Shown: one piece after another, positions 43,049 to 54,962 of the stretch
How positions within the stretch are numbered: position 1 is the first letter of the stretch
Layout: each line of letters starts with the position of its first letter
Source of the DNA: Paralithodes platypus
Lineage: Eukaryota > Arthropoda > Malacostraca > Decapoda > Lithodidae
Direction: 5' to 3'
Length of the DNA: 64,000 nt
NCBI GenBank assembly: GCA_032716605.1
Contig: CM064539.1
Coordinates: 3,442,825-3,506,824 of the forward strand
The notes under the pieces: model-generated
Told to the model about the DNA's origin: nothing
What the model saw: only the letters and a program-made list of their open reading frames with translations
Database searches by the model: none
Program-made: the position numbers and the translations under genes

Positions 43049-44070
43049 CAAATATAACAATGAAAGGGTTGTATACAGTCATGAAATATAACAATGAAAG
43101 GGTTGTATACAGTCATGAAATATAACAATGAAAGGGTTGTATACAGTCATGAAATATAACAATGAAAGGGTTGTATACAGTCATGAAATATAACAATGAA
43201 AGGGTTGTATACAGTCATGAATATAACAATGAAAGGGTTGTATACAGTCATGAAATATAACAATGAAAGGGTTGTATACAGTCATGAAATATAACAATGA
43301 AAGGGTTGTATACAGTCATGAAATATAACAATGAAAGGGTTGTATACAGTCATGAAATATAACAATGAAAGGGTTGTATACAGTCATGAAATATAACAAT
43401 GAAAGGGTTGTTTACAGTCATCAAATATAACAATGAAAGGGTTGTATACAGTCATGAAATATAACAATGAAAGGGTTGTATACAGTCATGAAATATAACA
43501 ATGAAAGGGTTGTATACAGTCATGAAATATAACAATGCAAGGGTTGTATACAGTCATGAAATATAACAATGAAAGGGTTGTATACAGTCATGAAATATAA
43601 CAATGCAAGGGTTGTATACAGTCATGAAATATAACAATGAAAGGGTTGTATACAGTCATGAAATATAACAATGCAAGGGTTGTATACAGTCATGAAATAA
43701 CAATGAAAGGGTTGTATACAGTCATGAAATATAACAATGAAAGGGTTGTATACAGTCATGAAATATAACAATGAAAGGGTTGTATACAGTCATGAAATAT
43801 AACAATGAAAGGGTTGTATACAGTCATGAAATATAACAATGCAAGGGTTGTATACAGTCATGAAATATAACAATGAAAGGGTTGTATACAGTCATGAAAT
43901 ATAACAATGAAAGGGTTGTATACAGTCATGAAATATAACAATGAAAGGGTTGTATACAGTCATGAAATATAACAATGCAAGGGTTGTATACAGTCATGAA
44001 ATATAACAATGCAAGGGTTGTATACAGTCATGAAATATAACAATGCAAGGGTTGTATACAGTCATGAAAT
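43049..44070 (+). repeat. 34-bp satellite array, about 30 copies
   Basis: Unit ATATAACAATGAAAGGGTTG plus TATACAGTCATGAA. Units are nearly identical, with a recurring A-to-C variant (AATGCAAGGG) spread among them. There are no spacers between units, so this is not a CRISPR-like array. Confidence 0.97.
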
Positions 44071-44252
44071 ATATTGCGTTCATGGTTTCCACTGTGTTAT
44101 ATGTTTTGTTTTATGTTAGATTATAGCCAACACAACACAATATGCTCTGTAAAATTGTAATGGGTAATAAAAGGGTTGACAATTGTAAGTATTTTATTAT
44201 AAATTTGTATTGCATGTCGTGCTATTTATTGTATCATATCGTCCTGCCATTG

Positions 44253-44465
44253 TACAGTCGCGCTAATAAGTGATGTCCCGGGGCACTTTGTTTTGATCAA
44301 TAATTGGTATCCGCAACATTTACACATGATTTCTTGTTTTTAAGTGAGATATACCAACATGTTCCTACACTTACCCACCCTATTCAACATTTGACAGACA
44401 TTAATACAGCACAGAGCAAGCCAAACGTAATGACAGCCGAGACATGACTTATTAGCACCATTGTA
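44253..44465 (+). mobile_element. TA-C MITE, copy 4
   Basis: TACAGTCGCGCTAATAAGTG to CTTATTAGCACCATTGTA, with flanking TTG-TA and TTG-TA context; TA duplication. Confidence 0.9.
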
Positions 44466-44654
44466 CACATCCTGTGGGAGAGTTGTAGTAACCCCACTGG
44501 TGATCTCAGTGCCTTTGCATTTTTAGTTTCCCTTTTCCTGGTTAGCAACTGGGTATTCTCCTTTCTCCACTTTAATAATTACAGAAACGGGACGTCTTCT
44601 TGGAAGGTCTTGAACCGCTTCCTTTAACTTCAGCAACAGATTATAACCTCATGA

Positions 44655-44743
44655 CTTCCATATATCATTTCTAATCGGAATAAAATCGTCTAATAATAGC
44701 CAGAAAGCAGAAAAAGCGGTTATAGGATCTTGAAAGGGTTAAC
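44655..44743 (+). mobile_element. TTAA-D right-half fragment
   Basis: GGAATAAAATCGTCTAATAA, TAGCCAGA and ATCTTGAAAGGGTTAA. Confidence 0.7.
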
Positions 44744-44768
44744 AGCTTAATTTGCTACAAAATCTTCC

Positions 44769-44978
44769 TAACCCTTTCAGTGCACGATAAAATATATATT
44801 CGGCTTCTTCTGGCTATAACTAGACGATTTTATTAAGAGTAGGAAGTACCTCTAGGCATCTAATGGGGTCAGAACCAACTCAATTATGCCTCGGACTCCC
44901 ACAGGTCCTTCCTAAGCTGAATATAATAGTCTAATGGTAGCCAGAGTAAACTTCTTTGTTTAAAGCCTCAATGGGTTA
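44769..44978 (+). mobile_element. TTAA-D MITE, copy 8
   Basis: CTAACCCTTTCAGTGCACGA to GCCTCAATGGGTTAA with both internal halves; the left TTAA is mutated to CTAA. Confidence 0.85.
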
Positions 44979-45227
44979 ATAGCCAAATAATAATAATAAC
45001 ATAATAACACATAAGAAAATGGGAGTCTGCAGAAAGCCGATTGGCCCACACAAGGCAGATCCCTCTCACACCTAACCCTAATTATATGGCCCAATTGAGA
45101 TAAAACTGAGATATAATAAAACAAATAAGGGATCTAAGCCGTGTACGAGGGAACAAGGTATACAATATGTCTATAATAAGGTATACAAAATGGAGTGTAA
45201 AAGTGTAGTGAGTAGTCCATCATTCCC

Positions 45228-45239
45228 CCGCTAGATGGC
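45228..45239 (+). promoter_or_regulatory. CTCF-like motif
   Basis: CCGCTAGATGGC matches 11 of 12 positions of the CTCF core CCASYAGRKGGC. It lies in a repeat-poor stretch (45000-45600). A single motif match can be chance. Confidence 0.25.
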
Positions 45240-45610
45240 ACCAGCAGTAGGGGTTTGTCAACATTGAAGCAGACGATATCAAATGGAAGTGAATAAGATC
45301 AAATTACTCAACATTTGGACCACTTCATGGATACCCAAGGTTGATATAAGGTATAGTATGACCCTAACTCATCATAGACAAACATGGGACTGATTATAGG
45401 CTGAAATAAAGCCTCAAATAAGCTTTTACAACTCTACTGGAATCAAAAGACTCACTGACGCATGCGCAGACGATTATTTAGTCTGACGCCATTTTGGGGA
45501 CAGACACGTACAGTTGTCCATATGTTAGGTTGTTAAATAGCTACTTCTACAAGGTACTGGAGTTCTGGAAAAGAGTCTCCAGTCCTGACGCTATTCTTGA
45601 CTTACAGTGT

Positions 45611-45987
45611 CTATCTATCTATCTATCTATATGCTCAGGCCCAATCCCCATTTTGGGGGTAGCCGACTCAAGACAGAGCAAGAACAGGGAAAACACAAAA
45701 ACAACATAACAAAAAAAAACACACAGATAAAAAACACAAACTCACACACATCCAGGTCACCCAGGAGAAGACCCAGAGACCAGGGTCACCAAGGTCGCTC
45801 CAGCACTCCCCCGGCCCCTGACCACCCGGAGAGGTTCCGATCTCGGCAGGCAGACATGCAGCGGAGCCAAAGCCACAAGCCCTCCCAACACATTTCCAGG
45901 CACACCCTTCATATTAATCGTCCCCCCGGGCCAGGCGCCTGATGGACTATTATCTAGTCGAACTTGCGCCCGACCCCTTACTCCAAA
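45611..45987 (-). mobile_element. SINE-I, full-length copy with 7-bp target duplication
   Basis: Flanked by ACAGTGT at 45604-45610 and 45988-45994. The GATA-type tail appears here as CTATCTATCTATCTATCTAT. The 5' limit coincides with the 18159-18549 copy. Reading the minus strand, the 3' part carries TTGAGTCGGCTACCCCCAAA and GGGGATTGGGCCTGAGCATA. Confidence 0.9.
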
Positions 45988-46004
45988 ACAGTGTGCTGGC
46001 TTTA

Positions 46005-46125
46005 TTCATATTTTTTCACCAATCAACTTTACTTCTAAACTCAATTAATGAAATCAATAAATACATGTGGTACTCTAAGGACTCGAACCTAGGACACTCA
46101 CATCGAAATTCCGGGTTGATAGCGT
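46005..46125 (-). ncRNA. tRNA-derived SINE, copy 2
   Basis: Minus strand: AGACGCTATCAACCCGGAAT (degraded A box region), TAGGTTCGAGTCCTTAGAG (B box), then TTTCATTAATTGAGTTTAGA as in 30180-30315. Confidence 0.75.
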
Positions 46126-46138
46126 CTGAAGTCCTATT

Positions 46139-46524
46139 TTAAGGGAGGTCACAGTTTTTTTAATCTTTCTCTCCTTTTCTCTCTTTTCCTGGCTATATTG
46201 TATCCATTCGGCCCCATTCACCCAACTGTTTTAAGACGTTTTTCCCCATCCAGGTATCGATTTCTTCCTGGTGAGCGATAGCGAGCCTGCATTGTATGGA
46301 GAAATCCGGCTTCGCCGGAGACATTTTTCTATCGAAAAATGTACAAATTTAGCTTGCTGTCAAAACAAAAAAATTTATATGCTGGCTCGCTACCACTCGC
46401 CAGGATAATATTGACACCTGAATGGGGGTAAACGTCTTAAACCAGTAGGCTAAAGGGGGTCGAATGGATACAAGCCAAAGAGAGAGGGAGAGAAAGAGAA
46501 AAAACGCGAGGTGGGCTGCCTTAA
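46139..46524 (+). mobile_element. TTAA-B foldback MITE, copy 10
   Basis: TTAAGGGAGGTCACAG to GCGAGGTGGGCTGCCTTAA; arms and hairpin TCCGGCTTCGCCGGA intact. In the middle the orientation is opposite to most other B copies, as expected for a foldback. Confidence 0.92.
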
Positions 46525-46617
46525 CTAAGGTACTTCTAACCCCTTGAGGATTATGGCGTGATTTAACAGTTTATTCTGGCTATCATTAGACGATTGTCTG
46601 CTATATTCTGCTTATGT

Positions 46618-46684
46618 TCTGGGTGTGTGGTGTCCCGAGTTCGAATCCCGGGAGGACCATATTTTTTTTTTTTTTTTTTTTTTT
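46618..46684 (+). ncRNA. tRNA 3'-half-like fragment plus T22
   Basis: GTCCCGAGTTCGAATCCCGG then GAGGACCA resembles a T-arm and 3' acceptor. No matching 5' half (GGTCCTC) is present. A run of about 22 T follows. Confidence 0.4.
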
Positions 46685-46735
46685 GCTTTCATTAGTTTAT
46701 TCAAGTACATTGGGGTTTGTAATTGATGATTAGTG

Positions 46736-47063
46736 TTAAGGGGAGGTTTTTAGTTGATTCCCTAGACTTCCATCAAGCTTAAAATTACTCCCCCTTCAAG
46801 ATAAATTTTTACATTTTTCGGTAGAAAAATGTCCCGGCTGAAAGCCGCGGTTCCTCTTATATTACAGGCTCGCTATCGCTCGCCAGGATAAAATCGACAC
46901 CTACATTGCACGAAGGGTCTTAAAATTGACAGAAATGGGTCGAAAGTTCTTAAAATCGTCAAAATAATGGGGCGAACGTTTTATAATATCAAAAGCAATG
47001 GGGCTGAACATGAGGGAGAAAGGGGTCCAGAAAATGATTCCTCAAGTGGATATCTCCCCTTAA
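46736..47063 (-). mobile_element. TTAA-A MITE, copy 11, complete
   Basis: TTAAGGGGAGGTTTTTAGTT to GTGGATATCTCCCCTTAA. The sense hairpin is CGGCTTTCAGCCG, the same compensated variant as copy 9. Confidence 0.9.
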
Positions 47064-47124
47064 GAACGGGGTGTCACTTATATAGGAAGATCGATAGGAA
47101 CCAAATGGGTAAGAGGTATCTCAA

Positions 47125-47345
47125 TTAACCCTCTAACTCCCTTAATTTCTTATAACTCGATATGAATAAAATCAATCGGGCTGACGTGTCTATCATTTGG
47201 GAAGAGTCCACCAGGAAATAGGTGTGGATATGTACAGCCAGTTTGCTCTTGGCCCTTTTGAGCTACAGAGGTGTCAGGGATCAAGATTACTGTATTATAG
47301 TCTCAGTCTGTATTGTCAAGTTGGTTGGCGTTACCTATAGTATTG
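47125..47345 (+). mobile_element. F foldback MITE, copy 4
   Basis: ATTTGGGAAGAGTCCACCAG, TGTACAGCCAGTTTGCTCTT and right end GTTGGCGTTACCTATAGTAT. Left end degraded; an insert near 47295 separates AAGATTACTG from TTGTCAAGTT. Confidence 0.7.
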
Positions 47346-47404
47346 TTTTCTCAGTATACTGTATACAGTATGTCTGTAGGAATGGCAAAACTACAATTGA
47401 AATA

Positions 47405-47745
47405 GGGGGATTTTTTTTTTTTTTTTACCCCCTTCTCCCTCATTTTTAGCCCCATTAGTTTTGAGATTTTAAGACGTTCGTCCCATTAGTTTGTCTATTT
47501 TATGACCTTTCGTCCCATTTCTTTATCAATATCAAGACCTTTCATGCCAATTAGGTGTCGATTTTTTCCCTGGCGAGCAATAGCAAGCCTGTAAATTTGG
47601 AGGAGCCGGCCTTCGGCCAAGACATTTTTTACCGAAAAATGTACAAATTTATCTCGGTGAGGTCTGGAGGATAATTTAGTAAGCTTGATGGGGTTCTAGG
47701 GAGGAAACTGAAACAATAATCAATAAATAGATAACTAAACTAATA
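47405..47745 (+). mobile_element. TTAA-A MITE, copy 12, right end replaced by the satellite
   Basis: Family order present from CCCCCTTCTCCCTCATTTTT to TTCTAGGGAGGAAACTGAAA, hairpin CCGGCCTTCGGCC. The expected final 40 bp ending CCATCTCCCCTTAA is absent; the 18-bp array begins instead. Confidence 0.85.
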
Positions 47746-50700
47746 AATACACCTTACCCCCATAATACACCTTACCCCCATAATACACCTTACCCCCATA
47801 ATACACCTTACCCCCATAATACACCTTACCCCCATAATACACCTTCCCCCATAATACACCTTACCCCCATAATACACCTTACCCCCATAATACACCTTAC
47901 CCCATAATACACCTTACCCCCATAATACACCTTACCCCCATAATACACCTTACCCCCATAATACACCTTACCCCCATAATACACCTTACCCCCATAATAC
48001 ACCTTACCCCCATAATACACCTTACCCCCATAATACACCTTACCCCCATAATACACCTTACCTACCCCCATAATACACCTTACCCCCATAATACACCTTA
48101 CCCCATAATACACCTTACCCCCCATAATACACCTTACCCCCATAATACACCTTACCCCCATATACACCTTACCCCCATAATACACCTTACCCCCCATAAT
48201 ACACCTTACCCCCATAATACACCTTACCCCCATAATACCTTACCCCCCCATAATACACCTTACCCCCATAATACACCTTACCCCCCATAATACACCTTAC
48301 CCCCATAATACACCTTACCCCCATAATACACCTTACCCCCATAATACACCTTACCCCCATAATACACCTTACCCCCATAATACACCTTACCCCCATAATA
48401 CACCTTACCCCCATAATACACCTTACCCCCATAATACACCTTACCCCCCATAATACACCTTACCCCCCATAATACACCTTACCCCCATAATACACCTTAC
48501 CCCCATAATACACCTTACCCCCATAATACACCTTAGCCCCCTAATACACCTTACCCCCATAATACACCTTACCCCCATAATAATACACCTTACCCCCATA
48601 ATACACCTTACCCCCATAATACACCTTACCCCCATAATACACCTTACCCCCATAATACACCTTACCCCCATAATAACCTTACCCCCATACCCCCATAATA
48701 CACCTTACCCCCATAATACACCTTACCCCCATAATACAACCTTACCCCCATAATACACCTTACCCCCCTAATACACCTTACCCCCATAATACACCTTACC
48801 CCCATAATACACCTTACCCCCATAATACACCTTACCCCCATAATACACCTTACCCCCATAATACACCTTACCCCCCATAATACACCTTACCCCCCATAAT
48901 ACACCTTACCCCCATAATACACCTTACCCCCATAATACACCACCTTACCCCCATAATACACCTTACCCCCATAATACACCTTACCCCCATAATACACCTT
49001 ACCCCCCATAATACACCTTACCCCCATAATACATCTTACCCCCATAATACACCTTACCCCCATAATACACCTTACCCCCATAATACACCTTACCCCCATA
49101 ATACACCTTACCCCCATAATACACCTTACCCCCCACCCCCATAATACACCTTACCCCCATAATACACCTTACCCCCATAATACACCTTACCCCATAATAC
49201 ACCTTACCCCCATAATACACCTTACCCCCATAATACACCTTACCCCCATAATACACCTTACCCCCATAATACACCTTACCCCCATACTACACCTTACCCC
49301 CATAATACACCTTACCTTACCCCCATAATACACCTTACCCCCATAATACACCTTACCCCCATAATACACCTTACCCCCATAATACACCTTACCCCCATAA
49401 TACACCTCCCCCCCATAACCTTACCCCCATAATACACCTTACCCCCCATAATACACCTTACCCCCATAATACACCTTACCCCCATAACCCATAATACACC
49501 CTTACCCCCATAATACACCTTACCCCCATAATACACCTTACCCCCATAATACACCTTACCCCCATAATACACCTTACCCCCATAATACACCTTACCCCCA
49601 TAATACACCTTACCCCCATAATACACCTTACCCCCATAATACACCTTACCCCCATAATACACCTTACCCCCATAATACACCTTACCCCCATAATACACCT
49701 TACCCCCATAATACACCTTACCCCCATAATACACCTTACCCCCATAATACACCTTACCCCCATAATACACCTTACCCCCATAATACACCTTACCCCCATA
49801 ATACACCTTACCCCATAATACACCTACCCCTTACCCCCATAATACACCTTACCCCCATAATACACCTTAGCCCCATAAAACACCTTACCCCCATAATACA
49901 CCCTACCCCCATAATACAGCTTACCCCCATAATCCACCTTACCCCCATAATACACCTTACCCCCATAATACACCTTACCCCCATAATACACCTTACCCCC
50001 CATAATACACCTTACCCCCATAATACATGTACCACTCATAATTCACCTTACCCCCATAATACACCTTACCCCCATAATACACCTTACCCCCATAATACAC
50101 CTTACCCCCATAATACACCTTACCCCCATAATACACCTTACCCCCATAATACACCTTACCCCCATAATACACCTTACCCCCATAATACACCTTACCCCCA
50201 TAATACACCTTACCCCCATAATACACCTTACCCCCATAATACAACACCTTACACCCCCCATAATACACCTTACCCCCATAATACGCCTTACACACATAAT
50301 ACACCTTACCCCCATAATACACCTTACCCCCATAATTCACCTTACCCCCATAATACACCTTACCCCCATAATACACCTTACCCCCATAATACACCTTACC
50401 CCCATAATACACCTTACCCCCATAATACACCTTACCCCCATAATACACCTTACCCCCATAATACACCTTACCCCCATAATACACCTTACCCCCATAATAC
50501 ACCTTACCCCCATAATACACCTTACCCCCATAATACACCTTACCCCCATAATACACCTTACCCCCATAATACACCTTACCCCCATAATACACCTTACCCC
50601 CATAATACACCTTACCCCCATAATACACCTTACCCCCATAATACACCTTCCCCCATAATACACCTTACCCCCATAATACACCTTTCCCCATAACACACCT

Positions 50701-53700
50701 TACCCCCATAATACACCTTACCCCCATAATACACCTTACCCCCATAATACACCTTACCCCCCCCCATAATACACCTTACCCCCATAATACACCTTACCCC
50801 CATAATACACCTTACCCCCATAATACACCTTACCCCCATAATACACCTTCCCCCATAATACACCTTACCCCCATAATACACCTTACCCCCATAATACACC
50901 TTACCCCCATAATACACCTTACCCCCATAATACACCTTACCCCCATAATACACCTTACCCCCATAATACACCTTACCCCCATAATACACCTTACCCCCAT
51001 AATACACCTTACCCCCATAATACACCTTACCCCCATAATACACCTTACCCCCCATAATACACCTTACCCCCATAATACACCTTACCCCCATAATACACCT
51101 TACCCCCATAAAACACCTAACCCCCATAATACACCATAACCCCATAATACACCTTACCCCCATAATACCTTACCCCCCATACACCTTACCTCCATAATAC
51201 ACCTTACCCCCATAATACACCTTACCCCCATAATACACCTTACCCCCATAATACACCTTACCCCCATAATACACCTTACCCCCATAATACACCTTACCCC
51301 ATTACATAATACACCTTACCTCCATAATACACCTTATCCCCATAATACACCTAACTCCCATAATACACCTTACCCCCTAATACACCTTACCCCCATAATA
51401 CACCTTACCCCATAATACACCTTACCCCATAATACACCTTACCCCATAATACACCTTACCCCCATAATACACCTTACCCCCAAAATACACCTTACCCCCA
51501 TAATACACCCTACCCCCATAATACACCTTACCCCCATAATACACCTTACCCCCATAATACACCTTACCCCCATAATACACCTTACCCCCATAATACACCT
51601 TACCCCCATAATACACCTTACCCCCATAATACACCTTACCCCCATAATACACCTTACCCCCATAATACACCTTACCCCATAATACACCTTACCCCCATAA
51701 TACACCTTACCCCCATAATACACCTTACCCCCATAATACACCTTACCCCCATAATACACCTTACCCCCATAATACACCTTACCCCCATAATACACCTTAC
51801 CCCCATAATACACCTTACCCCCATAATACACCTTACCCCATAATACACCTTACCCCCATAATACACCTTACCCCCATAATACACCTTACCTCCATAATAC
51901 ACCTTACCCCCATAATACACCTTACCCCCATAATACACCTTACCCCCATAATCCACCTTACCCCCATAATACACCTTACCCCCATAATACACCTTACCCC
52001 CATAATACACCTTACCCCCATAATACACCTTACCCCATTATACACCTTACCCCCATAATACACCTTACCCCCATAATACACCTTACCCCCATAATACACC
52101 TTACCCCCATAATACATCTTACCCCCATAATACACCTTACCCCCCATAATACACCTTACCCCCATAATACACCTTACCCCCATAATACACCTTACCCCCA
52201 TAATACACCTTACCCCCATAATACACCTTACCCCCATAATACACCTTACCCCCATAATACACCTTACCCCCATAATACACCTTACCCCCATAATACACCT
52301 TACCCCCATAATACACCTTACCCCCATAATACACCTTACCCCCATAATACACCTTACCCCCATAATACACCTTACCCCCATAATACACCTTACCCCCATA
52401 ATACACCTTACCCCCATAATACACCTTACCCGCATAATACACCTTACGCCCATAATACACCTTACCCCCATAATACACCTTACCCCCATAATACACCTTA
52501 CCCCATAATACACCTTACCCCCATAATACACCTTACCCCCATAATACACCTTACCCCCATAATACACCTTACCCCCATAATACACCTTACCCCCATAATA
52601 CACCTTACCCCCCATACTACACCTTACCCCCATAATACACCTTACCCCCATAATACACCTTACCCCCATAATACACCTTACCCCCATAATACACCTTACC
52701 CCCATAATACACCTTACCCCCATAATACACCTTACCCCCATAATACACCTTACCCCCATAATACACCTTACCCCCATAATACACCTTACCCCCATAATAC
52801 ACCTTACCCCCATAATACACCTTACCCCCATAATACACCTTACCCCCATAATACACCTTACCCCCATAATACACCTTACCCCCATAATACACCTTACCCC
52901 CATAATACACCTTACCCCCATAATACACCTTACCCCCATAATACACCTTACCCCCATAATACACCTTACCCCCATAATACACCTTACCTCCATAATACAC
53001 CTTACCCCCATAATACACCTTACCCCCATAATACACCTTACCCCCATAATACACCTTCCCCCATAATACACCTTACCCCCATAATAACCTTACCCCATAA
53101 TACACCTTACCCCCATAATAATAATACACCTTACCCCATAATACACCTTACCCCCATAATACACCTTACCCCCATAATACACCTTACCCCCATAATACAC
53201 CTTACCCCCATAATACACCTTACCACCTTACCCCCATAATACACCTTACCCCCATAATACACCTTACCCCCATAATACACCTTACCCCCATAATACACCT
53301 TACCCCCATACACCTTACCCCCATAATACACCTTACCCCCATAATACACCTTACCCCCATAATACACCTTACCCCCATAATACACCTTACCACCATAATA
53401 ATACACCTTACCCCCATAATACACCTTACCCCCATAATACACCTTACCCCCATAATACACCTTACCCCCATAATACACCTTACCCCCATAATACACCTTA
53501 CCCCCATAATACACCTTACCCCCATAATACACCTTACCCCCATAATACACCTTACCCCCATAATACACCTTACCCCCATAATACACCTTACCCCCATAAT
53601 ACACCTTACCCCCATAATACACCTTACCCCCATAATACACCTTACCCCCCATAATACACCTTACCCCCCTAATACACCTTACACCCATAATACACCTTAC

Positions 53701-53996
53701 CCCCATAATACACCTTACCCCCATAATACACCTTACCCCCATAATACACCTTACCCCCATAATACACCTTACCCCCATAATACACCTTACCCCCATAATA
53801 CACCTTACCCCCATAATACACCTTACCCCCATAATACACCTTACCCCCATAATACACCTTACCCCCATAATACACCTTACCCCATTATACACCTTACCCC
53901 CATAATACACCTTACCCCCATAATACACCTTACCCCCATAATACACCTTACCCCCATAATACACCTTACCCCCATAATACACCTTACCCCCATAAT
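47741..53996 (+). repeat. 6.2 kb satellite of an 18-bp unit (about 345 copies)
   Basis: Unit ATAATACACCTTACCCCC, almost entirely without G on the plus strand. Most variation is in C-run length (4-7) with rare one- or two-base indels; many 200-700 bp stretches are perfect, implying recent homogenisation. As 18 is divisible by three, two minus-strand frames and two plus-strand frames stay open for long distances (up to 412 codons at 51833-53071); these are artefacts, not genes. The minus strand has a GGGGG every 18 nt. Confidence 0.98.
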
Positions 53997-54009
53997 TCAG
54001 TATTTACAG

Positions 54010-54184
54010 CCTTTTTGTTTTACTTTGGCTACTACTAATCGATTTTGCTCAGTTTTGGAAAGATCTGTAGCCATTATAAGGCTTTAAACTATCTCAAGCA
54101 ACCTCTTTAACTACCACAGATCCTTCCTAAGCTGCATCAGAGCGTCTAAATATAGCTAGAATAATATACAACAGATGTCTCTGG
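54010..54184 (+). mobile_element. TTAA-D MITE, right end interrupted by TA-C
   Basis: TTTGGCTACTACTAATCGAT, CAGATCCTTCCTAAGCTGCA, then GATGTCTCTGGTA where the family reads GTCGCTGGTACT. TA-C is inserted at that TA. Confidence 0.8.
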
Positions 54185-54398
54185 TACAGTCGCGCTAATA
54201 AGTGATGGCTCGGGACCAAGTATGTTTTGATCAATAATTGGTATCAGCAATATCTAAGCTTCAGTTCTTCATATTGAATGAAATATATAAACATGTTCCT
54301 ACACTTAACCACCCTATTCAACATCTGACAGACATTAATAAAGCACAGCACGAGCCAAACGTAATGACAGCTGGGTATGACTTATTAGTGCGACCGTA
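54185..54398 (+). mobile_element. TA-C MITE, copy 5, inside TTAA-D
   Basis: TACAGTCGCGCTAATAAGTG to GACTTATTAGTGCGACCGTA. Confidence 0.9.
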
Positions 54399-54465
54399 CA
54401 GTCGCGCTAATAAGTCATGTCCCAGTTGTCATTACGTTTGGCTTGCTCTGTGCTGTGCGGAGTTT
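54397..54465 (-). mobile_element. TA-C MITE, truncated copy 6, back to back with copy 5
   Basis: TACAGTCGCGCTAATAAGTC, then CCCAGTTGTCATTACGTTTG and GCTTGCTCTGTGCTGT, in the reverse orientation; sharing the TA with copy 5. The remaining two thirds are missing. Confidence 0.85.
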
Positions 54466-54620
54466 AGTGACATAAAGATTGTCATTTCAACAAACTCCAC
54501 CCACTTTCTTCGGAGGGGGCGGGGTTTGGTGACATAAGGAGTGTCGCAAGTGTCACCAAACTCCACCCACACCCTCCCAGCATTGTGATAGGCCTTCAGA
54601 AACCCCGCCCCCTTCATACA
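54466..54620. repeat. Hairpin-forming block with GTGACA arms
   Basis: GGGGTTTGGTGACA at about 54522 pairs with TGTCACCAAACTCC at about 54554. A related GGAGTTTAGTGACA lies at 54469. CCACCCAC words recur. Probably a small foldback element. Confidence 0.5.
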
Positions 54621-54689
54621 CCAAATTAATCATATAGACCACAGCCATACCAACAAAATAACTCTCCTTCAATATCGGTGAAGTCCTTT

Positions 54690-54835
54690 TCGTTATATTC
54701 TGGCAACTAGTAGATTATTTTACTCAGCTTAGGAAGGACCTGAGGGGATAGACTTGTCCCTATGATTGTCAGAACTCCTTCCTAAACTAAGTCAAATCGT
54801 CTATAATAGCCAGAATATAATGGATATTATAATTC
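54690..54835 (+). mobile_element. TTAA-D MITE, degraded
   Basis: TATTCTGGCAACTAGTAGAT, CAGCTTAGGAAGGACC, CTCCTTCCTAAACTAAGTCA, TCTATAATAGCCAGA. Confidence 0.7.
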
Positions 54836-54960
54836 GTTTGTGGTGTTATTGCTTTACAGTTATTATACGTCAAACTGTACATTTAATTTGTTCATGATTA
54901 TTTCCTTCGTTTATACCTACCTCGTTATATAATTTAGCATTGATTTTTGTATTTGTATCT
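54836..54960. other. No gene seen
   Basis: Short AT-rich spacer. Confidence 0.3.
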
Positions 54961-54962
54961 TT

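Noticed and set aside
43049..44070. Possible CRISPR-like direct-repeat array
   Set aside because: Units are contiguous with no unique spacers, and the genome is eukaryotic. It is a plain satellite.
46618..46665. tRNA gene with terminator
   Set aside because: Only a 3' half is present; no matching 5' acceptor strand upstream.
51833..53071. 412-codon open frame of repeated GVRCIM/GGKVYY across the satellite, and many similar ones from 47826 to 53982
   Set aside because: The 18-bp period is divisible by three and the unit lacks stops in these frames, so open frames are automatic. There is no start, splice or coding signal.
47741..53996. Interstitial telomeric repeat, because CCTTACCCCC resembles CCCTAA
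   Set aside because: The 18-bp unit does not contain TTAGG or TTAGGG; the likeness is superficial.
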